Part shown: piece after piece, positions 37,145 to 45,764 of the stretch | Position numbering within the stretch: position 1 is the stretch's first letter | How the letters are laid out: every line of letters begins with the position of its first letter | Program-made: the position numbers and the translations under genes | The notes under the pieces: generated by a model | Told to the model about the DNA's origin: nothing | Seen by the model: only the letters and a program-made list of their open reading frames with translations | Databases searched by the model: none | Origin: PALSA-188 sp963720075 | GTDB lineage: Bacteria; Acidobacteriota; Terriglobia; Terriglobales; Acidobacteriaceae | Length of the DNA: 64,000 nt | Direction: 5' to 3' | Assembly (NCBI GenBank): GCA_963720075.1 | Contig: CAVREG010000019.1 | Location: 434,001-498,000 of the forward strand

Positions 37145-38437
37145 TCAGTGTTTCGTAACGCTTTCCAGTGTTTCGTAAAATGCCGGATAGGAAATTACCG
37201 CTGCTTCGGAGCGGTTGATTTGCGTTTCGCCTTGAGCGCATAGCGCGGCTACTGCAAACGCCATGGCGATGCGGTGGTCTCCGAAGGAATCCAGTTCGGC
37301 GCCGTGAAGTTTCTGATTGCCTGGGATTTTCAGCCCGTCTTCGAATTCTTCCACGCTCGCTCCCATCGCGCGTAGATTCGTGGCGACGGCAGCGATGCGA
37401 TCTGATTCTTTTACGCGAAGTTCTCGCGCATTGCGAATTTCGATTCCGTTCGCGGTATAAGGCGCGATTGCCGCTAACACCGGAATTTCGTCTATTAGCT
37501 CGGCAGTGTGCGCGCCTGAGATCGTTGCTCCGGTCAGCGATTTGCCGGTGACTTGTGCGGTCCCGATCAACTCTCCGTGTTTCTCTTCCAATTGAGTAAT
37601 GCCGATGCCGACGCCCATCCCAATCAGCACATCAAGCAGGCGAGCCCGCGTCGGATTCAGCAGCAGAGAATCAATCGTAAGCTGTGATCCCGGAAATAAC
37701 GCAGCGGCACACAAGAAAAAGGCGGCGCTTGAAAGGTCGCCGGGAATTTGAGCTTCGATGGAATGCAGTTGCTGTCCGCCGGAGATTCGCGATTCGTTGC
37801 CTTGTTGCGTCACTGTCGCGCCGAAAGCTCGCAACGCGGTTTCGCCGTGGTCGCGGGTGCGGACCGATTCTCGAATCGCGGTCTCTCCATTCGCATACAA
37901 GCCCGCGAAGAGCAATGCGGTTTTTACCTGCGCGCTAGGGACTGGAGTTTCGTAGCTGATTGCCTTAAGAGAATTTCCAGTAACACGAAGCGGCGGACGG
38001 CCCCCATCAGACGCAACAATCTTCGCTCCCATCATTTCAAGCGGCTTGATGATGCGCGACATGGGGCGTCGTGAAAGAGATTCGTCGCCGATTAACTCGC
38101 TGGTAAAGTCCTGCCCAGCTAAAATGCCGCTCAACATGCGCATCGTCGAGCCGGAGTTGCCGCAGTCCAAGGGCGAGCCTGGCACGTGAAGCCTCAGACC
38201 CGCGCCCTCAATTTCTATTGCCGAATCTTTTTTCAGCCAATTTACTCCAAAGATCTTCAGGCAGCTCAACGTGCTGGCGCAATCCGCGCCAGTAGAATAG
38301 TTTTCCAATTTCGTTGTGCCGTGGGCGATTGCCCCGAGCATAGCGTAGCGATGGGAAATGGATTTGTCGCCGGGAAGACGGATCGCTCCTGACACATTGC
38401 GGGCTGGTTGGATGACAACTGAGGAGTCTGATTTCAT
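37145..38437 (-). CDS. aroA: 3-phosphoshikimate 1-carboxyvinyltransferase (EPSP synthase)
   Basis: Sixth step of the shikimate pathway: joins shikimate-3-phosphate and phosphoenolpyruvate. Substrate-binding motifs are RLPGDKSISHRYAMLGAIA (Lys, Ser, Arg), LDCGNSGSTMRMLSGILAGQ, ELRVKESDRIAAVATNL and FGDHRIAMAFAVAALCA. Length 430 is normal. The mobile loop near residue 96 reads GNSGSTMR, where class I enzymes have GNAGTAMR; this resembles class II-type sequences. The last codons contain a 12-base direct repeat, TACGAAACACTG, with the stop codon made by the second copy. Confidence 0.96.
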   Translation of the reverse strand: MKSDSSVVIQPARNVSGAIRLPGDKSISHRYAMLGAIAHGTTKLENYSTGADCASTLSCLKIFGVNWLKKDSAIEIEGAGLRLHVPGSPLDCGNSGSTMRMLSGILAGQDFTSELIGDESLSRRPMSRIIKPLEMMGAKIVASDGGRPPLRVTGNSLKAISYETPVPSAQVKTALLFAGLYANGETAIRESVRTRDHGETALRAFGATVTQQGNESRISGGQQLHSIEAQIPGDLSSAAFFLCAAALFPGSQLTIDSLLLNPTRARLLDVLIGMGVGIGITQLEEKHGELIGTAQVTGKSLTGATISGAHTAELIDEIPVLAAIAPYTANGIEIRNARELRVKESDRIAAVATNLRAMGASVEEFEDGLKIPGNQKLHGAELDSFGDHRIAMAFAVAALCAQGETQINRSEAAVISYPAFYETLESVTKH

Positions 38438-38575
38438 TGAGCTTTAATATAAAGGATTGGGACAAAATCGCGGACCGCTGGCCGCGAAAATCTGAAAATC
38501 GAGTGCAGCCGCTACATCCTCGGAAGCAATCTGTAACGGGCTATAATCGTTTCGCTTTCACGAGGAGCTCCCGCC

Positions 38576-39634
38576 GTGCCCATTTTTGAGCTGACAAAAA
38601 ACTCTCTTGTACCAGTCGCGACTACAACGTTCGCCGCTGAGCACATTCGGGAACGTTATGACCTGCAACGAGTGTTACGCGACAACATTGGCGCTATCGC
38701 CCCTGAGACCCTTGTGTTGGCGGAGGAATATGGAGAGTGGAAGGATTCTAGGCGTCGTATTGATCTCCTCTGCTTAGACAAAGACGCGAGCTTGGTTGTT
38801 GTCGAACTGAAGAGAACGGAGGACGGAGGGCACATGGAGCTTCAAGCAATCCGTTACGCAGCGATGGTCAGCAAAATGACTTTTGCGCAGGCAGTGGGGG
38901 CGCATAGCCGGTATCTCGGCAGCAGCGATAAAGAAGAGGAAGCCAAAGCAGCGATACTGACATTTCTCGACTGGGACGGACCCAAAAAAGAGTTTGCGCA
39001 GGAGGTTAGAGTCATTCTAATTTCCAGTGAATTTTCAATAGAAATCACCACGTCGGTCCTGTGGCTTAATGAGAGCGGTCTAGACATTCGATGTGTTCGT
39101 CTTAGCCCGTACGTCCTTAACGACCGTGTGTTGCTCGATATTCAACAGGTGCTGCCCTTGCGTGAGGCAGAGGAATATCAAGTGCAGATTAGGAAAAAAG
39201 CAGCAGAAGAGCGCCTGTCGGAAGGCAGCGGCGTTGATAGGACACGATATGAAGTGAGGATTGCCGACGAAGCGTTTCCGCACCAAACTAAAAGAGGATT
39301 GATCTTTCGGGTTGTAGGTGCCTTGATTAGACTCGAAGTTACTCCCGAACAGATCATGGAGATATTTCCGCGGCGGAAGTTTTTGACCGTGCAGGGGACC
39401 TTCACCTCACCCGAGGAATTTGCCGACATCGCATCAAATCTCAGAAGTCCCACCGGAGCGACATACGATCTGGGAAGATTTTTCGCTGAAAAAGAAGAGC
39501 TTTTCCATGTGGCTGGGAATACTTACGCTCTATCAAACCAGTGGTCCAAGGGGTCTATGCCATACCTGGAAAGGCTAATAGCGAAATATCCACAAGCGGC
39601 GATCTCGTTTAAAGCAGAGGAGGAAGGCTCGTGA
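38576..39634 (+). CDS. PD-(D/E)XK nuclease-like protein (DUF91/NucS-type N-domain)
   Basis: A 352-residue protein whose first half has the nuclease core: RRIDLLCLDKDASLVVVELK gives the Asp and the Glu-x-Lys catalytic set, followed by a helix with QAIRYAAMVSKMTFAQ. This resembles NucS/DUF91-type nucleases. The second half is of mixed alpha/beta character, contains FPHQTKRGLIFRVVGALIRLE and may be a DNA-contact domain. Start is GTG with GAGGAG upstream; TATAAT at 38542-38547 may be a -10 box. It is a single gene with no restriction or toxin partner. DNA cleavage is an inference from motifs. Confidence 0.75.
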   Translation: MPIFELTKNSLVPVATTTFAAEHIRERYDLQRVLRDNIGAIAPETLVLAEEYGEWKDSRRRIDLLCLDKDASLVVVELKRTEDGGHMELQAIRYAAMVSKMTFAQAVGAHSRYLGSSDKEEEAKAAILTFLDWDGPKKEFAQEVRVILISSEFSIEITTSVLWLNESGLDIRCVRLSPYVLNDRVLLDIQQVLPLREAEEYQVQIRKKAAEERLSEGSGVDRTRYEVRIADEAFPHQTKRGLIFRVVGALIRLEVTPEQIMEIFPRRKFLTVQGTFTSPEEFADIASNLRSPTGATYDLGRFFAEKEELFHVAGNTYALSNQWSKGSMPYLERLIAKYPQAAISFKAEEEGS

Positions 39635-39726
39635 GGTCGAGACTAAGTGCTGATATTTTGCGCCCCATTAGGCTGCTAAAAACCACTCCTCGCGCCTAAG
39701 CGCATTGTGAGGAGCGGGACTGTCGC

Positions 39727-40524
39727 CTATCTGTGAACCGAATCGAAAACTTCTCGCAGCAAATCACCCACTTCTTTTGGCCGCTCCCATGCCGCGTAGT
39801 GTCCGGCTTTTGGAATTATTTTCAACTTGCTTCCAGGAATATTTTGCCGCATCAACTCCCCTTCTGCTGGGCCTGTCACAACATCTTCTTCCCCCGTCAT
39901 AATTAACGTAGGCACGCTAATCGTTTTTAAAGTCGCGACTGAATCGGGACGTTCGGCCATCCCTCTCTGCACCATCGCCACATCTTCGGCGGACATTTTG
40001 CGCATCATCCGCAACGCCCCTTGCACCAGGTCTGGTCGCGTGTTGCGCGTGGTGTCACCTAGCAGTTTGGGAAGCATACTTTCGAAAAATGGTTCGGTGC
40101 CGCGTTCCATTACTTCCGCCGCTGACTTCAATCTCGCGTTACGCGCTTCCGAAGAGTCAGCGGCCGCTTTTGTATTGCAGAGGACAAGCGCCGATATCCG
40201 GTCGCGATGACGCCGCCAAAATTCGAATAGTGCATATCCGCCAATCGAGACTCCGGCGAATGCAGCGCGAGTTATCCCCGCATCGTCAATGACGCGAACG
40301 ATGTCCGCCGCGTGCTTCTGCATCGTGGCCGGACCTTCGCCCAGATCGGAATCACCGTGTCCTCGAAGATCCGGGAGAATCAGACGATAGCGAGTCAATA
40401 ACGATTGAGCGGCGGGAAGCCAGAACTCATGATTTGCGGGGAACGGATGCAGCAGAACGATCGGAGGGCCATCGCCGAGAACCTGATAGGAAATCTCTGC
40501 ATCGTCGCTTTTAATGCGGGGCAT
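39727..40524 (-). CDS. Alpha/beta-fold hydrolase
   Basis: Serine hydrolase of the alpha/beta fold. The oxyanion region is PPIVLLHPFPANHEFW, the nucleophile elbow is FAGVSIGGYALFEFW, the catalytic acid is in LIMTGEEDVVTGPAE and the histidine in KAGHYAAWERPKEV. The substrate cannot be read from sequence; relatives act on esters, lactones or enol-lactones. The frame is open to 40635, but the 37 extra residues overlap a perfect hairpin (40611-40632) and look non-coding, so the ATG at 40524 (MPRIKSDDAEISYQ) is preferred, giving 265 residues. It lies 119 bases after the PspC gene on the same strand. Confidence 0.85.
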   Translation of the reverse strand: MPRIKSDDAEISYQVLGDGPPIVLLHPFPANHEFWLPAAQSLLTRYRLILPDLRGHGDSDLGEGPATMQKHAADIVRVIDDAGITRAAFAGVSIGGYALFEFWRRHRDRISALVLCNTKAAADSSEARNARLKSAAEVMERGTEPFFESMLPKLLGDTTRNTRPDLVQGALRMMRKMSAEDVAMVQRGMAERPDSVATLKTISVPTLIMTGEEDVVTGPAEGELMRQNIPGSKLKIIPKAGHYAAWERPKEVGDLLREVFDSVHR

Positions 40525-40610
40525 GGTGGGATTAAACAATGCGGCCGATGTCGCAAACCAAGCGGCGCAGTCTGGATTAACGGTTATGCGGGCTCTTGCC
40601 GTTTCGCACA

Positions 40611-40632
40611 GCGCGGACAAGGGTGTCCGCGC
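40611..40632. repeat. Perfect inverted repeat, 9-bp stem
   Basis: GCGCGGACA-AGGG-TGTCCGCGC, a perfect hairpin between the PspC gene stop and the hydrolase start. It has no U-rich tail on either strand, so it is more likely an extragenic palindrome than a Rho-independent terminator. Confidence 0.6.
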
Positions 40633-40642
40633 CACATTTGAT

Positions 40643-40957
40643 TTATGTATTGGTGACTGGCTGACCCGCCGTCTCCGAGAGCATTAGCGGCTCTTCAGGC
40701 ATCACGATCCACGCAATCACATAGGCGATGAGCGACACGCCGGGAGGAAGCAGCGCGGCGATAAGCCACACGACGCGCACCAGGGAGACGTCTAAGTCGA
40801 AATATTCGGCGAAACCCGCGCAGACTCCGGCGATTTTGCGGTCCGTCCGCGAACGCATGAGCCGGTGACGAGACTCGATGGAGCCTATGCGCTTCCCACA
40901 ATAGGCGCATACGTTGGCGTCGTCCTGAATCACTTTACCGCAGTAGTTGCAGTACAC
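40643..40957 (-). CDS. Zinc-ribbon PspC-domain membrane protein
   Basis: A 104-residue protein combining an N-terminal zinc ribbon (CNYCGK and CAYCGK) with a PspC domain. RSRTDRKIAGVCAGFAEYF starts the PspC domain, which continues with VSLVRVVWLIAALLPPGVSL and the hydrophobic AYVIAWIVMP. PspC proteins sense or respond to membrane stress. Here the zinc ribbon may bind a partner or nucleic acid. GGAGGG lies a few bases upstream of the ATG. Other psp genes are absent nearby. Confidence 0.85.
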   Translation of the reverse strand: MYCNYCGKVIQDDANVCAYCGKRIGSIESRHRLMRSRTDRKIAGVCAGFAEYFDLDVSLVRVVWLIAALLPPGVSLIAYVIAWIVMPEEPLMLSETAGQPVTNT

Positions 40958-41042
40958 GGTTCACCCTCCTTGGATAAGATACGCTAACCACCAGTAACAA
41001 GTTCCACAATTTGTTATCGCCCCTTTTGTTGTTGCACCGCTT

Positions 41043-42227
41043 TTATTGACCCTTGCAGGGCTGCTTTAAACATTTACTCGCGGTATCTGCGAGAGTAGTC
41101 TTTGGGTCGGCCGCTATTACCAACTGATACTTCTTTACCGCGAGATCGCGTCTCTTCAGAAGGTCATACATCTCTCCGGCCCCCAGGTTTGCGCGTTGCC
41201 TGGTGTCCGTATCTGGATGCGGAACATCGCAGGCCTCTTCATAGGCAGCGGCCGATCCGGCGTAGTCTTTCTTCTCGTGAAGAAGATCGGCAAGGCTGAA
41301 AGCCGCGATTTCGTAATGCGTTCCGGGATAATGACCTTCTTTCCCAGCCAGCCAAATTTTCCGGTATATTGCGGCTGCGTCATCTGTCTTACCCTCTGCT
41401 CGCAGCAAATTTCCGTCTTCAACAGCCATAAGAACGTTGTGCGGGTAGGCTTCAATCAATCCTCTGGCAAGAAGAAGGGCTTCCTCGTAGCGGCGCTCCC
41501 GGCGCAAGAATACTACGAGCAGAATCTTGGCATCCACGGCGGTTTCTCCACGTCCGGCGGCGCAGTCTCGTAAGAATTGCAAGCCCTTTTCCTTGTTACC
41601 GCCAAGTCCCGCTAAGGAACCCGCCGATCTGAGCGCCCAAGGGAGGCTTCCGACGACATAGTTGTGTGCGCCAACAATCAGCTTGGCTTCTGTATTGCCC
41701 GGTGAGAGCTCAAGCACGCGCTCGTGGTCGTGCCTGGCGCCCACGGCATTGCGCAAGGCAGAGAACCATGCGTGTTCGATGAGCGCCGTATAGGTGGCGA
41801 ATTGTGCGCGGGTTACGCCGCGAGCGTAGAGGGCGCCAACGTCGTTGGGATCCGTAGCTAGACGACCCTGCTCTATGCTGAACGCCTTCTTCACTAGATC
41901 TTTGATTTCGGATTGAGCGTGCTCGTCTGGTGCCAAATGTGCGGCCTTGATGAAACTATCGTTCGCATATTCTCCAGTGTTCAGCACTCCCATGCGATAT
42001 AGCTCACGAAAAAGGACCGCCGTCAGCAGGTGATTTATGGCAAATGGATCATTGGGATGCCGGCGCAACACCTCGCTGAAGTCTCGAACCGCAGAGTCGT
42101 ATTCCAAATTATAGAAATGGTTGAAACCCGCCACAGTCAACAGATCATCGGGGCGGAAAGAAAAATCTTCGGCTGCTCGTGCCTCGGTCTTCGCGGTGCT
42201 CGCATTCAGTCCCGGGACCTGAGCCAA
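41043..42227 (-). CDS. Exported TPR-repeat protein with unclear start
   Basis: A protein of about 394 residues made of tetratricopeptide-like helical pairs (YDSAVRDFSEVLRRHPNDPF, RYEEALLLARGLIEAYPHN, AAAIYRKIWLAGKEGHYPG). The annotated start is a TTG, but the same frame stays open upstream to 42305 and encodes a convincing signal peptide, RKFQFIGSLFLCCCVLAQ. No ATG, GTG or TTG precedes that peptide; candidates are CTG at 42293 or ATT at 42275. The protein is therefore probably periplasmic or a lipoprotein and uses a non-standard start, or its start codon has been mutated. TPR proteins act as protein-interaction scaffolds; the partner is unknown. Confidence 0.72.
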   Translation of the reverse strand: MAQVPGLNASTAKTEARAAEDFSFRPDDLLTVAGFNHFYNLEYDSAVRDFSEVLRRHPNDPFAINHLLTAVLFRELYRMGVLNTGEYANDSFIKAAHLAPDEHAQSEIKDLVKKAFSIEQGRLATDPNDVGALYARGVTRAQFATYTALIEHAWFSALRNAVGARHDHERVLELSPGNTEAKLIVGAHNYVVGSLPWALRSAGSLAGLGGNKEKGLQFLRDCAAGRGETAVDAKILLVVFLRRERRYEEALLLARGLIEAYPHNVLMAVEDGNLLRAEGKTDDAAAIYRKIWLAGKEGHYPGTHYEIAAFSLADLLHEKKDYAGSAAAYEEACDVPHPDTDTRQRANLGAGEMYDLLKRRDLAVKKYQLVIAADPKTTLADTASKCLKQPCKGQ

Positions 42228-42557
42228 GACACAGCAACACAGAAACAGACTTCCAATGAATTGGAATTTGCGAATTGGATTTTCTTTGGGCAGAGGTGTC
42301 GAGACTTAAGTTTACCCGATCAAGGCATACTGAATTAGGAACCACTGCGGCTACTTACCGCCCCGTTGTAAGGAAGAGACAATGTCTTTGAGAATTCCGT
42401 CCAAGGCAAGACATTCTTGCGCGATCTAAGGGGTAATTCCTGCATTGCTGATTGGGAATGGAGAGTCGCTTTCCAGATAAGCCAATGAATGTAAACAGGC
42501 ATTCTGGACACAGCCTATGGTCATTCATTTGCGAGAGCGGATTTAAAGGTTAACCTC

Positions 42558-43025
42558 ATGTCTGAAGTTGTTCCAGATACTCATCAGGAATTTTGGCGCC
42601 CACCGTTGGTAAAGCAAGCAGTCATTTCCAGCCCAGTTCTTGCCGCGGCCTCAAGTTCTGTTGAATCGTGTGCTGTTTGCCAGACCGAATTCATGCCCTC
42701 CTCGCGGTTCTGCTACCTTTGCGGAGCTACCCGGGGAACACAAGCGTCCGGAAAATCGTGGGGTTGGACGGGACATTTTGCCTTTCTCCGCGTATTTGGA
42801 TTTCAGCATATCAAGCAAGGCATCGGGCTGCCTCTGCCTTCCTTGGCGGGATTTCTTGCGGGCATCGGCTGCCTGATAGCCGCTGTTGCCGTCGGTAGGG
42901 TCGTGAAGGCTCAGACCACTGCTGAGTTCCAGGCTGTCCAACTATTGCGGATCGAGTGGCTGCTTGGCTGCGTTGCCGCTTTTTTGGCGGGAGTTCTCCT
43001 GAAGCCCGCTGAACCCAGGGAGTAG
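42558..43025 (+). CDS. Zinc-ribbon membrane protein
   Basis: A 155-residue protein of unknown function. A zinc-ribbon (CAVCQTEFMPSSRFCYLCG) sits at residues 38-56 on the cytoplasmic side. Two hydrophobic helices follow: LPSLAGFLAGIGCLIAAVAVG near residues 95-115 and WLLGCVAAFLAGVLL near the C-terminus. AAAGG lies upstream of the ATG. The layout resembles the PspC-type protein at 40.6 kb (zinc ribbon plus membrane helices) but without the PspC domain. It is convergent with thiD. Confidence 0.65.
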   Translation: MSEVVPDTHQEFWRPPLVKQAVISSPVLAAASSSVESCAVCQTEFMPSSRFCYLCGATRGTQASGKSWGWTGHFAFLRVFGFQHIKQGIGLPLPSLAGFLAGIGCLIAAVAVGRVVKAQTTAEFQAVQLLRIEWLLGCVAAFLAGVLLKPAEPRE

Positions 43026-43039
43026 AAAATATAGGACAG

Positions 43040-43870
43040 TTATTTGGTCTGCTTCGAAGTCCCTTCTCCTTCCAATGCGAACAGGTGGTTCATGGGTCCA
43101 AGCCCTTTGCCCACCGGGTAGGCTCTTGCTATAGCCGTACTTACATATGCCTGGGCCATCCCTATCGCATCGGCGAGGCTTCTGCCATGAGCGAGATGGC
43201 ATGCAATTGCAGTCGAAAAGGCGCAACCGGTGCCGTGGGTAGAAGTGGACTTGACGTGCTTGACCCCAAAGAATTGCTGCTGCGCTCCACGTTCTCCCGA
43301 GACACTTAGCAGATCGGCTGGCTTGGCCAGATGCCCTCCAGTTACGATCACGGCGCGTGCCCCGATCTGATGTAGTTTCGTCGCGGCAAGCGCCATTTCC
43401 TCCCCTGTGCTCACCGTCAAACCACTGATAACAGATGCCTCATCCAGATTTGGGGTTATGACCGTGGACAAAGGCATCAGCCTCTTGATCAAGACGGTCA
43501 GGCCCGGTCCATCCAGCAGGTCTACCCCGGAAGTCGCCTTAAGGACGGGGTCCAAAACGACGTTTGGAAGGCGGTTGCCGGCTAGGAAATCAGCAACGAT
43601 ATTGGCTGTCTCTGCGGAGCCCAACATTCCAATATGTACCGCAGCAAACGTCATATCCCCGGCAAGTTCGGCCAGGGTTTCCGATAGCAGACCCGGCGCG
43701 ACAGGCTGAATGCGGCGCACCCCGCGGGTTGATTGGACCGTAAGGGCGGTGATGCAAGCGACCCCATAGCAACCGAGGGCAGCTATGGTCTTGATGTCGG
43801 CAGTAACCCCGGCCCCCGAAGATGGATCGAATCCTGCGATCGTTAGCACAACAGGCGGCGAGTGAACCAT
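43040..43870 (-). CDS. thiD: Hydroxymethylpyrimidine/phosphomethylpyrimidine kinase
   Basis: Phosphorylates hydroxymethylpyrimidine twice for thiamine synthesis. The ribokinase-like substrate motif is IAGFDPSSGAGVTADIKTIA, then AVHIGMLGSAETANIVADFL, VVLDPVLKATSG and LITPNLDEAS-like VITPNLDEASVISG. The ATP-binding region has the catalytic aspartate motif STHGTGCAFSTAIACHLAHG. Length 276 is normal. It stands alone; no TPP riboswitch was recognised upstream. Confidence 0.95.
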   Translation of the reverse strand: MVHSPPVVLTIAGFDPSSGAGVTADIKTIAALGCYGVACITALTVQSTRGVRRIQPVAPGLLSETLAELAGDMTFAAVHIGMLGSAETANIVADFLAGNRLPNVVLDPVLKATSGVDLLDGPGLTVLIKRLMPLSTVITPNLDEASVISGLTVSTGEEMALAATKLHQIGARAVIVTGGHLAKPADLLSVSGERGAQQQFFGVKHVKSTSTHGTGCAFSTAIACHLAHGRSLADAIGMAQAYVSTAIARAYPVGKGLGPMNHLFALEGEGTSKQTK

Positions 43871-44173
43871 AGCCGCAATCTACCCGAAATCCCGCCGCTC
43901 AGAATGGAAATTAAATAGTTGGTACATATAGATTTTGGTAAAGGCGAACGCAAACCATTGAAAACAAAGATAAACTATAGTTCCGCTCGTAAAGCAATCA
44001 AAACATTCAGGATGTAGGAATTTCTATGGGTCGGTTTCTACGATTATTTACCACTAGGTAAACAGCTAACTGTCTGCTAATACAGGGATCCAAGCAGGTT
44101 GAAGCAATATATACAATAAGTTACGTAAGATATCTATAAACATGCTAGTTACATTCGTACAGAGCATTCTGGA

Positions 44174-44203
44174 TTGACACCCCCTGCCCTGACCCATAGC
44201 ATT
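44174..44203 (+). promoter_or_regulatory. Possible sigma70-like promoter of rlpA
   Basis: A perfect -35 box TTGACA at 44174-44179 is followed about 18 bases later by the weaker AGCATT at 44198-44203. It lies about 70 bases upstream of the rlpA start. The -10 match is poor, so confidence is low. Confidence 0.35.
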
Positions 44204-44209
44204 TTCACT

Positions 44210-44221
44210 AACGCTAGCGTT
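44210..44221. promoter_or_regulatory. 12-base palindrome, possible operator
   Basis: AACGCTAGCGTT is a perfect palindrome placed just downstream of the putative rlpA promoter, where a repressor could bind. No regulator is known. Confidence 0.35.
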
Positions 44222-44270
44222 GAAAGGCAGAACCGGGGAGGCAAGACTTTTAGAGATGCGAGGTGACTGA

Positions 44271-44759
44271 ATGGGAAGACTTATTGCTCGTGGACTGGCG
44301 ATTGTAATCCTCGTCAGCTTGGGAGCGGCTCAGGGGCCAATCAGCTCAGGGTCGGGCAAGACTCGAAATCCCGTTGTAAAGACATCCGAAACCGTGGCGG
44401 CGAAGGTCAGCCACGCCAAGCCGTATCAAGTTGGGACAGCGTCCTGGTATGGCGACTACTTTGAAGGCAAACAGACCGCCAGCGGTGAGCCTTTTAATAT
44501 GTACGATCTTACCGCCGCCCATCCCACCCTCCCCTTGGGGACAGTCGTGCGGGTTACAAATCTGCGGAACCGGGAAGCCGTCCTGGTAAGGATCAATGAC
44601 CGTGGCCCCGTGGTGCCGGGAAGGATCATTGACCTGTCTTATAGTGCCGCGAAGGTCCTTCATTTCAAGGCGCAAGGTCTGCAAAGGGTGCGCCTGGACA
44701 TCGTGAAGCCACAGAGCCGCCCGCGAATGATAGCGGCCCTGGCAACTGTGGACCGATGA
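44271..44759 (+). CDS. rlpA: Septal-ring lytic transglycosylase RlpA-like
   Basis: Double-psi beta-barrel protein that cleaves naked glycan strands in the cell wall. Conserved features are GTASWYGDYFEGKQTASGEP, the LTAAHPTLPLGTVVRVTN segment and the catalytic aspartate region VRINDRGPVVPGRIIDLSYS. An N-terminal signal peptide (LAIVILVSLGAAQG) exports it. At 162 residues it has the barrel only, with no SPOR domain for binding septal peptidoglycan. GAGGTGA lies upstream of the ATG. pyrF follows after 27 bases on the same strand. Confidence 0.92.
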   Translation: MGRLIARGLAIVILVSLGAAQGPISSGSGKTRNPVVKTSETVAAKVSHAKPYQVGTASWYGDYFEGKQTASGEPFNMYDLTAAHPTLPLGTVVRVTNLRNREAVLVRINDRGPVVPGRIIDLSYSAAKVLHFKAQGLQRVRLDIVKPQSRPRMIAALATVDR

Positions 44760-44786
44760 GGTCAGGGGTTCTATACTCTTGACGAA

Positions 44787-45524
44787 ATGGATCCCCGGGA
44801 AAAACTAATCATCGCCTTGGATGTGCCGACCTCAGCCGCCGCACGCAAGATCGTGGCGGCTGTGGGAGACTCCGTTACCACCTTTAAAGTCGGCTTACAG
44901 CTATATACGGCCGAAGGACCCCAAGTGGTCCGCGATCTGGTTTCCTCGGGGCGGAAAGTCTTCCTCGATCTCAAATATCATGACATTCCAAATACCGTTG
45001 GTTTGGCGGTTAGGGAAGCTGCCGGGCTCGGAGTGATGATGCTGAATGTCCACGCGCTCGGCGGCAGCAAAATGCTGCGCGCAGCGGTAGAAGGTGCGCG
45101 GGCGGTAAATCCCGATGTCAAGGTGCTGGCTGTGACCATTCTTACAAGCATGGACCAGCCTGAACTCGCAAAAGTCGGGGTGCAGAGACCGGTCCTCGAC
45201 GAGGTGATGCGTCTGGCATCCCTAGCAATGGCTGAAGGATGCCATGGAGTCGTCGCCTCCGCGCAAGAAGCCGCGGCGCTTCGCCGGCAGTTTGGGGGAG
45301 ACTTTGTAATCGTCACGCCGGGAGTGCGCCCCGCCGGGGGCAGCCACGGAGATCAGGCGCGGGTTGTTACCCCCGCCGAGGCCATAGCGGCTGGGGCGAC
45401 GCATATTGTAGTCGGCCGGCCCATCATCGAGGCCGCCGATCCTGCGCAAGCCGCGAGGAAAATCCTGGCTGAGATGAGTGAAAGTAATCCCGACAAAGCC
45501 GTTAACTCTTACAGTTTCTCGTAG
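44787..45524 (+). CDS. pyrF: Orotidine 5'-phosphate decarboxylase
   Basis: Final step of UMP synthesis. The active-site motif FLDLKYHDIPNTVGLAVREA supplies the Asp-Lys-Asp-Ile set. LIIALDVPTSAAA opens the barrel, and VTPGVRPAGGSHGDQARVV with GATHIVVGRPI completes the phosphate site. It is 245 residues, group I type. The 3' end overlaps the antisense zinc-ribbon gene (45509-45688) by 16 bases. It may be cotranscribed with rlpA. Confidence 0.96.
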   Translation: MDPREKLIIALDVPTSAAARKIVAAVGDSVTTFKVGLQLYTAEGPQVVRDLVSSGRKVFLDLKYHDIPNTVGLAVREAAGLGVMMLNVHALGGSKMLRAAVEGARAVNPDVKVLAVTILTSMDQPELAKVGVQRPVLDEVMRLASLAMAEGCHGVVASAQEAAALRRQFGGDFVIVTPGVRPAGGSHGDQARVVTPAEAIAAGATHIVVGRPIIEAADPAQAARKILAEMSESNPDKAVNSYSFS

Positions 45525-45688
45525 AACTCGCACGCTGAACAGGAGATAAAAACCCCGCCTGGGATGCCGCGCTCCCGATCTTTTACCCGCTTCACAATTC
45601 GGGTTGACTTGCCGCATTTCGGACAATCCGTGCTTTTGGATGTGTCCATTACTTTCTTACGGTCCGCAGTTTTTGCAATCTTTGCCAT
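45509..45688 (-). CDS. 59-residue zinc-ribbon protein
   Basis: A very small gene on the minus strand. The ATG at 45688 has AGGAGAAA upstream. The protein is lysine-rich at the start (MAKIAKTADRKKVM), followed by CPKCGKSTRIVKRVKDRERG, then GVFISCSACEFYEKL. Two CxxC pairs about 25 residues apart form a zinc-ribbon-like site, so it is probably a nucleic-acid-binding or ribosome-associated small protein. Its stop lies inside the 3' end of pyrF on the other strand. Conserved domain shape plus a good ribosome site support it. Confidence 0.72.
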   Translation of the reverse strand: MAKIAKTADRKKVMDTSKSTDCPKCGKSTRIVKRVKDRERGIPGGVFISCSACEFYEKL

Positions 45689-45764
45689 TTGTTTCTCCTA
45701 GGAAGCTCATGTGGTACGGGCCGCTCGAGGTCGTCCCGCGCATAAATAATCTATAAATCGCCCT

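Larger units (their letters stand above)
43871..44270. other. AT-rich 400-base intergenic region
   Basis: No open frame of credible size on either strand. It is clearly richer in A+T than its surroundings, especially 43910-44160, with many short A and T tracts. It separates the divergent thiD and rlpA genes, so it must hold both promoters. A candidate -35/-10 pair and a 12-base palindrome near the rlpA side are listed separately. Confidence 0.6.

Noticed and set aside
40525..40635. Extended N-terminus of the alpha/beta hydrolase
   Set aside because: It overlaps a perfect extragenic hairpin and encodes residues unlike the family start; the ATG at 40524 begins the conserved part.
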